From Sorangium cellulosum (GTDB lineage Bacteria; Myxococcota_A; Polyangia; Polyangiales; Polyangiaceae): DNA of 64,000 nt. Below, piece after piece: positions 18,049 to 26,978 of this stretch. The stretch lies in the NCBI RefSeq assembly GCF_004135735.1, contig NZ_CP012670.1, positions 2,914,001 through 2,978,000 on the forward strand, in the 5' to 3' direction. Every line of letters begins with the position of its first letter. The first letter of the stretch is position 1. The notes below the pieces were generated by a model. It worked only from the letters and a program-made list of their open reading frames with translations. It ran no database searches and was not told the origin of the DNA. The position numbers and the translations under genes were made by a program.

Positions 18049-20154
18049 TCACTTCCCGCCGAGGTGCGTCCGGAAGAAGCGCACGATGTGCCCGTACTGG
18101 AGCACCTGGTTGTCGCGCTTCTGCGCTCCATGCCCCTCGTCGGCGAACAGGATGAGCTCCGACGGGATCTTCTTCGCCTCCAGCGCTTGCTGGATCTGCA
18201 CCGACTCGCCGGCAGGGACGCGCGGATCCGTCACCCCCTGCACGATCAAGAGCGGTGACTTCACCCGATCGAGGTACGTGATCGGCGAGAGCTTCATCAG
18301 CGCGTCGTGGTCCTTCTCGGGATCACCGTACTCGGAGATCCGGAGGATGCGCCGGTAAGGCGCCGTGTTCTTCAGGAACGTGACCAGGTTGCTCATCCCC
18401 ACGACCGCGGCGCCCGCGTCGTAGGCCCCGGCGAACATCGTCATGCCCACCAGCGCGGAATAGCCGCCGTAGCTGCCGCCGAAGATGCCGACCCGGGGCG
18501 GCCGGCCCTCGTGGCCGAAATGCGCCCTGACGAACTTCGCGGCGTCCTCGATGTCCGTGATGACGTCGAGCCGCTTCGCGCCGTCGTCCGCGTGCAGCCA
18601 CGTCTTGCCGTAACCGTCGCTGCCCCGCACGTTCGGCTCGACGAACACGAAGCCGGCGTCCACGAAGATCTGCGCCCGCGCGCCGAAGCCGGCCCTCGTC
18701 TGGCTCTCCGGGCCGCCGTGGAAATGGACGATCACCGGGCACGGCTGGTCGCAGCGCGCCGGGCGCCGCACGAACATCGGGATCTGCGCCCCGTCCCGCG
18801 CCGGGTACGACTCGAGCGTGGCCGCCGCGAACGCGTCCGCGTCGACCTCGGGCATGCTCGGGGTGAGCCACTGCGTGAGCTTGCCCGTGGTCCAGTCGAG
18901 GACATGGCTCGTCGCCGGCGATCTCGAGGTCTCCACGAGCAGCGTCGTGTACCGGCCGTCCCTCGTCGTCGCGACCGGCACGACGTGATCCGCCGCGGGG
19001 AGCGCGGGCAGCTTGAGCTCGCGGTGCGTCCTCGCGTCCAGCGCCCGGAGCCGCGTGTAGCCGCGCTCGTTCACCGTGTAGAGGATCCGCCGCTTCGCGC
19101 GGTCGATGGAGAACCCGCTGACGTCGAACGGGATCTCCGGCGTGATCGGCGAGAGCTGCCCCTCCTTCCAGCGGTACAGCCGGCGATGCTCCCCGAGGCG
19201 CGGCGTGAGGACGAGGATCTCGCCGGGCGCCGCGCCGTACGCGGCCTCGTAGTCCTCGCGCTCGCCCAGCCCGAACAGCGACGTCAGCGTCCCGGCCGCC
19301 ATGGCCGGCGTCGCGGCGCCCTTCGGGCCCGGCGCCCACTCGAAGAACTCGCTCATGTTCGAGCCCACGTCCCGCGCGAGCAGCAGGCGGCCGTCGGACG
19401 TGGCGTCCACGGCGCGCCAGATGCCCTCGCGATCGAACACGAGCTCGCTCCGCTTCGACGCGATGTCATAGCGGTAGATGGCATACGCGTCCTTCCGGAG
19501 GTCGTTGGCTCGATAATAGATGTGCCGCCCGTCGTCGGAGACGAGCTGAAGCTGCGTCTGCACGCCGGGCTTGTGCTGGATGGCGAGCAGCGGGCCGCCC
19601 TTCACGTCCTGGAGGTAAAGCCCGGGGTTCTCCTCGCCCTTGCGATCGCGCGAGAGCACGAGGTGCGCGCCGCCCGGCGTGATGTCCCGGACCACCGTCG
19701 CGTCCTCGCCGCCCGTCAGCTGCACCGGGAAGCGCTGCGGCCCGTCGAGCCGGAAGACCTGCCTCGTCCCCGTGATCGTCCAGTTGAAGAAGAGCGATTT
19801 GCCGTCCGGCCCGAGGACGCCGCCCCCGGGCGCGCGCACGTCGAGCATCGCCTGGATCCGGCGCGACACGTCGTCCGGGAGCGGCGGCGGCGCGTAGCGG
19901 GCCAGGATCTCGGGGGACACGCTCGCCGCGCCGTGCCCCTCGTACGCCGCCGGAGAGGGCGTCTCGGCCGGCGGCGCGGCCGGCGACGCCGCCCGCGGCG
20001 CCTCGGCAGGTGCGGTCGCCGGCGGCCGCGCGGGCGCGCCGTTCGCGGGGACGGCCGGCGCGGGCGCGCACGCGGCAGACAGGGGGAGGAGGAGGAGCGG
20101 CAGCGCGCTGTCGCGGCGCCGCCGCCGCTGCGGGAGGGACGACATGCGGCGCAT
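18049..20154 (-). CDS. S9-family (prolyl-oligopeptidase-like) serine peptidase lipoprotein
   Basis: A protein of about 700 residues. A lipoprotein-type signal (LLLLPLSAAC) is followed by an Ala/Pro-rich linker, a seven-bladed beta-propeller (about 110-440) and an alpha/beta hydrolase domain. The nucleophile is in GIFGGSYGGYSAL, the oxyanion HGGPESQ segment lies upstream, and Asp (VTDPRVP) and His (DEGHGAQ) complete the triad. It cleaves short peptides, probably at the cell surface or in the periplasm. ATGs at 20154 and 20145 are both possible; the longest frame begins at 20181. Single gene. Confidence 0.92.
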   Translation of the reverse strand: MRRMSSLPQRRRRRDSALPLLLLPLSAACAPAPAVPANGAPARPPATAPAEAPRAASPAAPPAETPSPAAYEGHGAASVSPEILARYAPPPLPDDVSRRIQAMLDVRAPGGGVLGPDGKSLFFNWTITGTRQVFRLDGPQRFPVQLTGGEDATVVRDITPGGAHLVLSRDRKGEENPGLYLQDVKGGPLLAIQHKPGVQTQLQLVSDDGRHIYYRANDLRKDAYAIYRYDIASKRSELVFDREGIWRAVDATSDGRLLLARDVGSNMSEFFEWAPGPKGAATPAMAAGTLTSLFGLGEREDYEAAYGAAPGEILVLTPRLGEHRRLYRWKEGQLSPITPEIPFDVSGFSIDRAKRRILYTVNERGYTRLRALDARTHRELKLPALPAADHVVPVATTRDGRYTTLLVETSRSPATSHVLDWTTGKLTQWLTPSMPEVDADAFAAATLESYPARDGAQIPMFVRRPARCDQPCPVIVHFHGGPESQTRAGFGARAQIFVDAGFVFVEPNVRGSDGYGKTWLHADDGAKRLDVITDIEDAAKFVRAHFGHEGRPPRVGIFGGSYGGYSALVGMTMFAGAYDAGAAVVGMSNLVTFLKNTAPYRRILRISEYGDPEKDHDALMKLSPITYLDRVKSPLLIVQGVTDPRVPAGESVQIQQALEAKKIPSELILFADEGHGAQKRDNQVLQYGHIVRFFRTHLGGK

Positions 20155-20219
20155 TTCGCCCGCGATGCCGGGCCCCGGCAAGGTCGAACGGCCGCCCGGT
20201 GAAGGGGGAGGCGCGCGCC

Positions 20220-20311
20220 GGTGAGGACGGGAGACGCGCGCCGGTGAGGACGGGAGGCGCGCGCCGGTGAGGACGGGAGACGCGCGCCGGTGAGGACGGG
20301 AGGCGCGCGCC
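20220..20311. repeat. 23-bp tandem repeat, four units
   Basis: Four consecutive 23-bp copies of GGTGAGGACGGGAGRCGCGCGCC start at 20220, 20243, 20266 and 20289, alternating A and G at one position. They fill most of the gap between the S9 peptidase start and the end of the TPR gene. No function is evident. Confidence 0.85.
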
Positions 20312-20334
20312 GGGGCGGGGTGGGGCAGGCCGGC

Positions 20335-23187
20335 TCAGTCAGGCTCGCCGGGGAGCTTCAGGCGGCCGAGGATCGCCTCCGCCGCCGCGAGCTGCGCCGC
20401 GACCTGCCGCAGCGCCTCGGCCTCCTCGCCCTGGAGCGAAATGTTCGGGACGAGCGCGTTCAGCGCCCGGCGGTTGTACGCCAGCCCCACCGGCGAGCCC
20501 TTCTCCAGGTTCATCGCCATCGATCCGGCCAGCAACGTCAGCGCCTCCCGGTGCTGCCCCTTCGCGGACAGCACCTCCGCGAGCGCCGCCGTGGAGCGCG
20601 CCAGGCCGATGAGATCGCCGTGCGCCTGCTCCGCCTCGATCGCCGCGGTGAGGCGCTGCGTCGCGCGATCGAGGCGCCCCTTGCGGAGCTCCAGCCGGCC
20701 GAGGGTCTCCCACACCCGGGCGAGCTCCCGGGCGTCGCCGACCTGCCTGTAGGTGCGCTCCGCGGCGAGCGCGTGGTCGATGCCCATCGAGAGCGCGTCG
20801 GACTCGCGCCCGGGCCGGGCAGGGACATGGAGCGGGATCCGCGCGAAGAGGTGATCGGTCTCCGCGAGCTCGACGCGCGCCGCCGGATCGACCCGGGCCC
20901 GCTCCTCGAAGACCCGGCGCGACTCGGTCAGGAGGTGCGTCGCCCGCACGGGATCGCCCATGCGCACGTAGACCGCGGCCTGGTCGTTGAGCAGCCGGGC
21001 GGCGCCGAGCGCGTCCCCCGCGTCGAGCAGCAGGCGGCTCGCCGCCGTGAGCTCCGCGAGCGCCCGCTCCAGCGAGCGCAGGTCGCCCACGTCGTACCAG
21101 ACGCTCGCGAGGAGGGCGGCGATCTCGGCGTGCAGCTCCGGCGGGTCGCCCGGCGCGAGCAGCGCCCGCGCGGCGTCGAGCACCTCGAGCGCGCCCGCCA
21201 GCGTGAAGGCCGGGTCCGGCCCGGCCGCCATCCACTGCACCCGGCCGATGCCCGCGAGCGCGCCGATGCGGAGCCGCCGGCGCTCCGGCGTGGCCGGGAG
21301 GCCGTCGAGCAGCGAGAGCGCCTTCTGCCCGTAGCTCAGCGCCTGGGCATACGCGCCCGCGGCCGCCGCCTCCGTCGCGGCAGCGCGGTACCGCCGCGCC
21401 GCCGCCTCGATCTCGCCGGCCTCGGTCAGGTGGGCCGCCGCCCGCGCCTCGGTTCCCCGGCGGCCCACGCCGTGCGGCGCCGCGCTCGCGGCCCCCGTCG
21501 CGCCGTCGCGGCCCTGCGCCGGCGAGGCCGGGTGCAGCGACACCTCGAGCGGCGCCGCGGCGCGCAGCGACTCGGCCGCGGCGCGCGCCGGATCGACGAG
21601 GCGCGCCGCGGCCGCGGCGTCGGTCACCGGGGGCCACGACACGGAAGGGCGCGCCGCGGCGGGAGCCCGCTCGGACAGCGTGGCCGGGACGCGCAGCGAG
21701 CCCGCCCGCGCCGAGCGGCTCGGCGCCGCGCCCGGCTCGTCGGGCGAGGGGCCGGCGCCGGACGGGGCGAGGTCGCGCGGCACCCGGACCGGCCCCGGGA
21801 TGGGCGCGTCCAGCGAGTCGGGCGGGGCGTCGAGCACGAGGGACTCGGGCGGCTCCGAGGGGGGGCCGCCGTCGCCGCTCCGGAGGAACAGGTCGGCGTA
21901 GGGCCACGGCAGGCCCCCGGGCCCGGCAGGCGCCATCGGCGTGGGCCTGTCCTGAGGCCGCTCGGGGGCGGCGACCCGCGACGTCGCGAAGCGCGAGGCG
22001 CCCGGGGGCGCGCCGGTCGGATGGCCCGCGGCCGGCGGCGGCCTCAGCGTGTCGGTCGCCTGCGGCGCCGCGCGCGGCGCCGGGAGCCCGGGCTCGCCGT
22101 CCGCCTCGTCCCGGCCGTCGCCGGGGCCCTGCGCCGCCGCGCTGCTGGCCGGATGGCTCGCCCCGGCGGCGGCGAGGGCGCCGGGCGGCGCGGCCGCGGG
22201 CGGAGAGGGCTGCGCGGCGGTCGCGCGCGGCGCGCCGATCGTGGACGCCGGCGCCGGCAACGACGACGGGGAGGGCGGCACGGGCGGCGCCGTCCCGGCC
22301 CGCACCGGCGCGGCCGCGGGCCGCGCCTCGGGCTGCTCCTCGCTGAGGAGCGCCGCGAGCCGCCGGTGCCACACGCGCGCGAGCGACGGGAGGATCGACC
22401 TCCGGAGCGCCTCGACGATCTCCTGCGGCAGATGGAAGCGCCCCTCGCCGCGGTCCTCGACGGGGACGCCCGCGTCCGCGGCGCGCTGCAGCGCCTCGAG
22501 CACGTCGACCGCGTCGACGCGGAGGAGCGCCGCGACGAGCTCGCCCTCGAAGCCCGAGCCGACGATCGCGCCGGCCCGGAGCACCCGGAGCACGTCGCCG
22601 GGGAGATCGCGCACCGAGACCTGCGGCGGCGGGGGCGCGACCGCACAGGTCGGCGCGCTCGCGCCGTCGGGCGGCCGGAGGACGGCGTCCGGGCCGAGGG
22701 CCGCGCGCACCGCGGCGAGCAGCTCGCCCGCGGGGCCGGTGGGCGCGTGCAGGCGAAAGGAGAGGACGAGCGCGACCTCCAGCGCGTCGGCGCGCGACAC
22801 CACCCGCCGCAGCACGTCGAGCGTGGCGGGATCGGCGCGCTCCACGGCGTCGAAGACGATCGCCCACCGGCGATCCGTCCGCCGCGCGAGGCGGTTCAGG
22901 GCGTCGATGAGCTCGGCGTCGGCCATCCGCTCGTGGACGTCGCCGAGCAGCCGTCGCCTGAGCCCCGAGACGACGCGGGTCCGCGCCTGATCGAGCAGCG
23001 GCGGCGCCCCGCCGACGAGCCGCTCGATCTTGCCCCGCACCTCGTGGAGCGGCCCCAGCGTCGCCTCGGGCACGTCGCAGCGCACGCGCAGCACGCGCAG
23101 CCCGAGCTGGGGCGGGGGCTCCCCGGGGACGATGTCCAGGAGGGCGGTGTGCCGGCCCTCGGAAATGCGCTGCCAAAGCTGTTCCAC
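20335..23187 (-). CDS. Large TPR-repeat protein with a degenerate NTPase-like N-terminal region
   Basis: About 950 residues. The first 300 resemble the layout of a STAND/AAA-type module (a stretch like RWAIVFDAVERADPATLDVL in place of a Walker B/sensor region, then a winged-helix-like segment) but lack a P-loop. A long Ala/Pro/Ser-rich linker (about 300-550) follows, then tandem TPR-like helical pairs to the end (e.g. QALSYGQKALSLLDG, WETLGRLELRKGRLDRA). Such proteins act as scaffolds or regulators. GTG 23187 has GGGAG six bases upstream and is preferred; GTG 23205 is an in-frame alternative. Function unknown. Confidence 0.75.
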   Translation of the reverse strand: MEQLWQRISEGRHTALLDIVPGEPPPQLGLRVLRVRCDVPEATLGPLHEVRGKIERLVGGAPPLLDQARTRVVSGLRRRLLGDVHERMADAELIDALNRLARRTDRRWAIVFDAVERADPATLDVLRRVVSRADALEVALVLSFRLHAPTGPAGELLAAVRAALGPDAVLRPPDGASAPTCAVAPPPPQVSVRDLPGDVLRVLRAGAIVGSGFEGELVAALLRVDAVDVLEALQRAADAGVPVEDRGEGRFHLPQEIVEALRRSILPSLARVWHRRLAALLSEEQPEARPAAAPVRAGTAPPVPPSPSSLPAPASTIGAPRATAAQPSPPAAAPPGALAAAGASHPASSAAAQGPGDGRDEADGEPGLPAPRAAPQATDTLRPPPAAGHPTGAPPGASRFATSRVAAPERPQDRPTPMAPAGPGGLPWPYADLFLRSGDGGPPSEPPESLVLDAPPDSLDAPIPGPVRVPRDLAPSGAGPSPDEPGAAPSRSARAGSLRVPATLSERAPAAARPSVSWPPVTDAAAAARLVDPARAAAESLRAAAPLEVSLHPASPAQGRDGATGAASAAPHGVGRRGTEARAAAHLTEAGEIEAAARRYRAAATEAAAAGAYAQALSYGQKALSLLDGLPATPERRRLRIGALAGIGRVQWMAAGPDPAFTLAGALEVLDAARALLAPGDPPELHAEIAALLASVWYDVGDLRSLERALAELTAASRLLLDAGDALGAARLLNDQAAVYVRMGDPVRATHLLTESRRVFEERARVDPAARVELAETDHLFARIPLHVPARPGRESDALSMGIDHALAAERTYRQVGDARELARVWETLGRLELRKGRLDRATQRLTAAIEAEQAHGDLIGLARSTAALAEVLSAKGQHREALTLLAGSMAMNLEKGSPVGLAYNRRALNALVPNISLQGEEAEALRQVAAQLAAAEAILGRLKLPGEPD

Positions 23188-23352
23188 GGTCCACTCCCTC
23201 GACACGGCGCGCCCGGAGGCACTGCGGGGTCGCGCCTGCTCCTTCTTAAACGTTTCCCGCGCCGGACGTCACGGGAACGGCGGCGGTTTTTCGCGGGGAG
23301 CCTGCTCTCCGCGCCGGACCAGCGCGGCCGCGTCCGCCGCCGCGCGCCGCGA

Positions 23353-24600
23353 TCACCTTCGCCGCGAGAACCGGTAGATGACGCCGTCCTGCGAGGCGAG
23401 GTAGAGCTCGCCGCGCGCGTCCTCGCCGAAGGAGGTGGGGCGAGAGAGCTCGCCGTCGGGATCGAGGATCGGCTTCCAGTCGGTCGGCTCGGTGGCGCGC
23501 CCGTCCTTCCAGCGGAAGCTGCGGAGGAGCGCGGTGCAGTAGTCGGCGTAGAAGTAGAGCCCGTCGAGCTCCGGCAGCTCCGCGCCCCGGTAGACGAAGC
23601 CGCCCGTGATCGAGCAGCCGTGGGCGTGGGGGTACTCGATGACCGGCGGCGTCAGCCCTTCGAGGCCGCAGGGGAGGTCGTGGAGGCAGTGGCCGTCCCC
23701 CTCCACGACGTTCCACCCGAGGTTGTGGCCCGCGAGCCTGTCGACCGGCACGACGTGGACCTCCTCGTAGCGGTCCTGGCCGACGTCGGCGATGTACAGG
23801 TCGCCGGTCCTGCGGTCGAAGCTGTAGCGCCACGGGTTCCTGAGCCCGATCTGCACGATCTCCGGCGCGGGCCGCTCCGGGCCCTGTCCGCGCACGTCGA
23901 GCGCGAGCATCTTGCCGAGCGGCGATCGCCGGTCCTGCCCGTGCCCGTGGGGGTCGTCGCGCTTGCCGCCGTCGCCGGTGCCCACGTAGAGCCTGCCGTC
24001 CGGCCCGAAGGCGAGGTGGCCGCCGTTGTGGTTGTCGTACGGCTGGGCGATGTGGAGCAGCTCGCGCGCCGTCGCCGGATCCGCGCGATCGGGGGCGCCC
24101 TCCGCGACGCGGTACTCGACGATGCGGGTGTCGCCTTTCCGGTCGGTGTAGTTGACGAAGAGGCGCCCATTTTCGGCGTAGCGCGGGTGGAACGCGAGCC
24201 CGAGGAGGCCCTGCTCCTCGCCGGTCGAGACGAGCGCGGACAGGTCGAGGAACGGCGGGTCCACGGCGCGACCGCCCGCGAGGACGCGGATGCGCCCCCG
24301 CTTCTCGACGACGAAGAGGCGCTCCGACGCGTCGCCGGGCGCGAACGCGAGCGCGACCGGCTCGTCGAGCCCGCGGGCGAACACCGAGAGCGTCACGCCG
24401 CGGGCGACCTCCTCGCGCGGCGGCGGCGGCGAGGACGGGCCGCACGTGCACCCGGGGGAGAGCGCGGCCGCCGCCACGGCGAGCCCCGCGAGCGCGCGCC
24501 AGACGCCCCGGAGCCCGGGCCGCGCAGCCGGCGCAGCGTGCTCCGGGCCCCTTCCGTCTCGCGCAGCGCTCCCGTGATTCACCGGTCCCCCTCGGCCCAT
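23353..24600 (-). CDS. PQQ-dependent sugar dehydrogenase (GSDH/YliI type) lipoprotein
   Basis: A 415-residue protein. The N-terminal signal ends LAVAAAALSPGC, a lipobox, followed by a Pro-rich spacer and a six-bladed propeller typical of soluble aldose/glucose dehydrogenases: EQGLLGLAFHP, NHNGGHLAFGPDGRLYVGTGDGG, LRNPWRYSFD, GHNLGWNVVEG, GGFVYRG. It would oxidise sugars outside the cytoplasm using PQQ. An unusual Cys pair (HCLHDLPCG) sits in a loop. The frame starts with ATG 24600; GTG 24582 has a better ribosome site (GAGGGGG) and may be the true start. No PQQ synthesis genes nearby. Confidence 0.9.
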   Translation of the reverse strand: MGRGGPVNHGSAARDGRGPEHAAPAARPGLRGVWRALAGLAVAAAALSPGCTCGPSSPPPPREEVARGVTLSVFARGLDEPVALAFAPGDASERLFVVEKRGRIRVLAGGRAVDPPFLDLSALVSTGEEQGLLGLAFHPRYAENGRLFVNYTDRKGDTRIVEYRVAEGAPDRADPATARELLHIAQPYDNHNGGHLAFGPDGRLYVGTGDGGKRDDPHGHGQDRRSPLGKMLALDVRGQGPERPAPEIVQIGLRNPWRYSFDRRTGDLYIADVGQDRYEEVHVVPVDRLAGHNLGWNVVEGDGHCLHDLPCGLEGLTPPVIEYPHAHGCSITGGFVYRGAELPELDGLYFYADYCTALLRSFRWKDGRATEPTDWKPILDPDGELSRPTSFGEDARGELYLASQDGVIYRFSRRR

Positions 24601-24622
24601 TCTACAAGGGCTCCCCGCGTCC

Positions 24623-24697
24623 GGTACAGGCGCCGCAGCGCGGCGGCCTCCCGCGCAGGAGACGGGCCCGGATCGGCGCTCTCGGCGCGGTCGCGCC
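24623..24697. repeat. Dispersed intergenic repeat, copy 1
   Basis: About 75 bp running from GGTACAGGCGCCGCAG to GCGCGGTCGCGCC. A second copy with roughly 80 percent identity is at 26838-26912 in the same orientation, between unrelated genes. It lies in the gap between the sugar dehydrogenase and AraC-family genes. Confidence 0.7.
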
Positions 24698-24699
24698 AG

Positions 24700-25530
24700 C
24701 TAGTAGCGCGCGCGCTCGATCTCTCCGGTCGAGCGTCGCTTCATGAACGCGACCGGCGAGAGCCCCGCGATCTCGCGGAACTCCCGGACCAGGTGCGGCT
24801 GATCGCAGTACCCGCTCGCGAGGGCGACCTCCGACCATGACCCGCGGGCGACCTGCGCGTTCGAGACGACGCGCTGGAAGCGGGCGATGCGCGCGTACTG
24901 CTTCGGCGAGACGCCGACGGTCGCCGCGAAGGCGCGTCGCAGGCTCCGCGGGCTGACGTGGAGCGCGCTCGCCGCCTCTTCCACGGTGATCCCGCCGAGC
25001 GAGAGCTTCCGGACCGCGGCGCGCGCGACGGCCGCCGACGCGGGCTCGAACACGTCGGGGCCGAGCAGGCGGTCCTCGAGGGCGCGCTCGATCGCCTCCA
25101 GGCGAGCTCGCATGGGGTCCAGCGTGACGCCGGGGCCGATCGCCGCCAGATGATCGAGCAGGGCGTCGGCGCGTCGGCCCCAGAGATCGCGCGCCGGGAC
25201 GATGCGATGGGCGAGCTCGTCCATCGGCACGCCGAAGAAGGGGTACGCGCCGCCGGGTCGAAAGACCACCTGCACCGCGAGCAGGAAGCGCGGCGCGCGC
25301 TTGTACACGGCCCGCGTCTTGGGCCCGAGGACGACGAGGTCGGCGCGGTCCGCGTCGAGGAGGCGAAAGACCAGCGACGTCGTGCCGTCGGGCAGCAGGT
25401 CGATGCTCGTGATCGGCGGCGTGGTGGCGCGGACGGCGACGACGAAATTGCGGAGCGCACGCGACGCCGGCGCGCCGAGCTCCGGGCGCGGGGCGCGGGG
25501 CGCGGTGGCCTGTTCGATCGATCCCGGCAC
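24700..25530 (-). CDS. AraC-family transcriptional regulator
   Basis: A 276-residue regulator. The C-terminal 100 residues are an AraC DNA-binding domain with two helix-turn-helix units: ITVEEAASALHVSPRSLRRAF and WSEVALASGYCDQPHLVREF, followed by the conserved GLSPVAFMK. The N-terminal part (about 25-150) is a DUF6597-type/cupin-like sensing domain with the FFGVPMDEL segment. Start GTG 25530. It is divergent from the aldo/keto reductase gene across 141 bases, the usual position of a local regulator, so control of that gene is likely but inferred. Confidence 0.9.
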   Translation of the reverse strand: MPGSIEQATAPRAPRPELGAPASRALRNFVVAVRATTPPITSIDLLPDGTTSLVFRLLDADRADLVVLGPKTRAVYKRAPRFLLAVQVVFRPGGAYPFFGVPMDELAHRIVPARDLWGRRADALLDHLAAIGPGVTLDPMRARLEAIERALEDRLLGPDVFEPASAAVARAAVRKLSLGGITVEEAASALHVSPRSLRRAFAATVGVSPKQYARIARFQRVVSNAQVARGSWSEVALASGYCDQPHLVREFREIAGLSPVAFMKRRSTGEIERARY

Positions 25531-25671
25531 GACGTCATCGTGCGCTCGCCCCGGGCCGCCATCAACCCACCCGGCCCCGTCTCGGCCGTTTCCTCCAAGA
25601 CTTCACGCCGGCGCGGGCGCACGCTGCGGTCCAGCGAGGGCGCTTCAGCCCGAACCCCCAGGAGGACCACG

Positions 25672-26757
25672 ATGAACCTCGACCACTACGTCACGCTCGG
25701 CCGCTCCGGGCTGCGCGTCAGCCCCCTGTGCCTCGGCGCCATGACCTTCGGCGATGAGCACGGCTTCGGATCCAGCGTCAAGGAGTCCGAGGCGATCCTC
25801 GATCGCTTCCTCTCGCGCGGCGGCAACTTCATCGACACCGCCAACGCCTACACCAAGGGCCACTCCGAGAAGATCATCGGCGACCACCTCGGCCGCCACC
25901 CGAGCAAGCGCGACCGGGCGGTGATCGCCACCAAGTTCACCGCCAACCTCTACCCCGGCGACCCCAACGGCGGCGGCGCCGGGAGGAAGGCCATCGTCGC
26001 GCAGTGCGAGCAGTCGCTGCGCCGCCTGCAGACCGACTACATCGACCTCTACTGGATGCACGCCTGGGACAAGAACACGCCCATCGAGGAGACCGTGCGG
26101 GCCCTCGACGATCTGGTGACGGCCGGCAAGGTCCGCTACGTCGGCGCCTCCGACACGCCGGCGTGGAAGGTGGCGCAGGCGCACGTCCTGGCGGGCCTCC
26201 GCGGGTGGGCGCAGTTCATCGCGCTGCAGATCGAGCACTCGCTCCTCGAGCGCACGGTGGAGGGGGAGCTCATCCCCATGGCGCGCGAGCTGGGCCTCGG
26301 CGTCACGCCCTGGTCGCCCCTCAAGAGCGGCGTGCTCTCCGGCAAGTACACGCGGGAGAACGCGGGCAAGCACGAGCCCGCTCGAGGCCCGTTCGTGCTG
26401 TCCGCGCTCACCGACGAGGCGTACGCCATCGTCGACAAGCTCGTCGAGATCGCCAGGGAGCTCGACTCCACGCCGGCGCGCGTGGCGCTCGCCTGGGTGG
26501 TGGCCCGGCCGGGCGTCACCTCCACCATCATCGGCGCGCGCACGCTGGCGCAGCTCGACGACAACCTCGCCTGCCTGGAGGTCGAGCTCGCGCCCGATCA
26601 GGTGGCCGCGCTCGACGCGCTCTCGGCGCCGGCGCTCGACTTCCCCGCCGGCTTCCTGCGCATGGCCGGCGGGTTCATGAACGGCGGGACGACGATCAAC
26701 GGCGAGAGCGCGCCGGCGTGGCCGATGGCGCCGAAGAGCGACAGCGAGCGGTACTGA
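25672..26757 (+). CDS. Aldo/keto reductase
   Basis: A 361-residue NADPH-dependent oxidoreductase of the AKR (TIM-barrel) fold. Conserved motifs are LGAMTFGDE, GGNFIDTANAY (catalytic Asp/Tyr), the Lys of ATKF, DLYWMHAWD (catalytic His) and the cofactor-binding IIGARTLAQLDDNL. It fits the YajO/Tas-like general-function class. ATG 25672 is preceded by GGAGG at a 6-base distance. A C-terminal Gly/Met-rich segment (RMAGGFMNGG) extends beyond the barrel. Divergent from an AraC regulator, so probably induced by a carbonyl substrate or stress; substrate unknown. Confidence 0.93.
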   Translation: MNLDHYVTLGRSGLRVSPLCLGAMTFGDEHGFGSSVKESEAILDRFLSRGGNFIDTANAYTKGHSEKIIGDHLGRHPSKRDRAVIATKFTANLYPGDPNGGGAGRKAIVAQCEQSLRRLQTDYIDLYWMHAWDKNTPIEETVRALDDLVTAGKVRYVGASDTPAWKVAQAHVLAGLRGWAQFIALQIEHSLLERTVEGELIPMARELGLGVTPWSPLKSGVLSGKYTRENAGKHEPARGPFVLSALTDEAYAIVDKLVEIARELDSTPARVALAWVVARPGVTSTIIGARTLAQLDDNLACLEVELAPDQVAALDALSAPALDFPAGFLRMAGGFMNGGTTINGESAPAWPMAPKSDSERY

Positions 26758-26837
26758 GCACGTGCCGAGCGCCCGAGGGGCCCATTCCCGGGCGTTCCAA
26801 GCGGATCGGCGCTCTAGATCGGTTCCCGCCGGCCTCT

Positions 26838-26912
26838 GGTACAAGCGCCGCAGAGCGGCGGTCACCCGCACAGGAGACAGGTCCAGATCGGCGTTTTCGG
26901 CGCGGCAGCGCA
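26838..26912. repeat. Dispersed intergenic repeat, copy 2
   Basis: Second copy of the repeat at 24623-24697, running from GGTACAAGCGCCGCAG to GGCGCGGCAGCGCA. Here it forms the left half of a longer palindrome with arms at 26852-26869 and 26961-26978. Confidence 0.7.
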
Positions 26913-26978
26913 CCCCCGTGCGCTGAGCACCGAAAACGTCGAGATGGGCCCGTATCCGAAGCGGGTGACCGCCGCTCT
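26852..26978. repeat. 127-bp palindromic element, possible bidirectional terminator
   Basis: Outer arms AGAGCGGCGGTCACCCGC (26852-26869) and its exact complement (26961-26978) are 18 bp and perfect. Inside, CGGCGTTTTCGGCGC pairs imperfectly with GCACCGAAAACGTCG, and the centre CAGCGCAC-CCCC-GTGCGCTG is a perfect 8-bp hairpin. The right arm overlaps the stop codon of the outer-membrane protein gene. The element sits between the ends of two convergent genes, the place for a two-way terminator, but its size also suits a small non-autonomous mobile element. Confidence 0.75.

Noticed and set aside
24623..24697. Possible small RNA or operator for the AraC gene
   Set aside because: A second copy lies in an unrelated gap at 26838, so a dispersed repeat is the simpler reading.
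20290..24840. 1516-codon plus-strand frame opposite the TPR and sugar dehydrogenase genes
   Set aside because: Low-complexity Arg/Ala/Glu composition, no domain; antisense shadow of two recognised genes.
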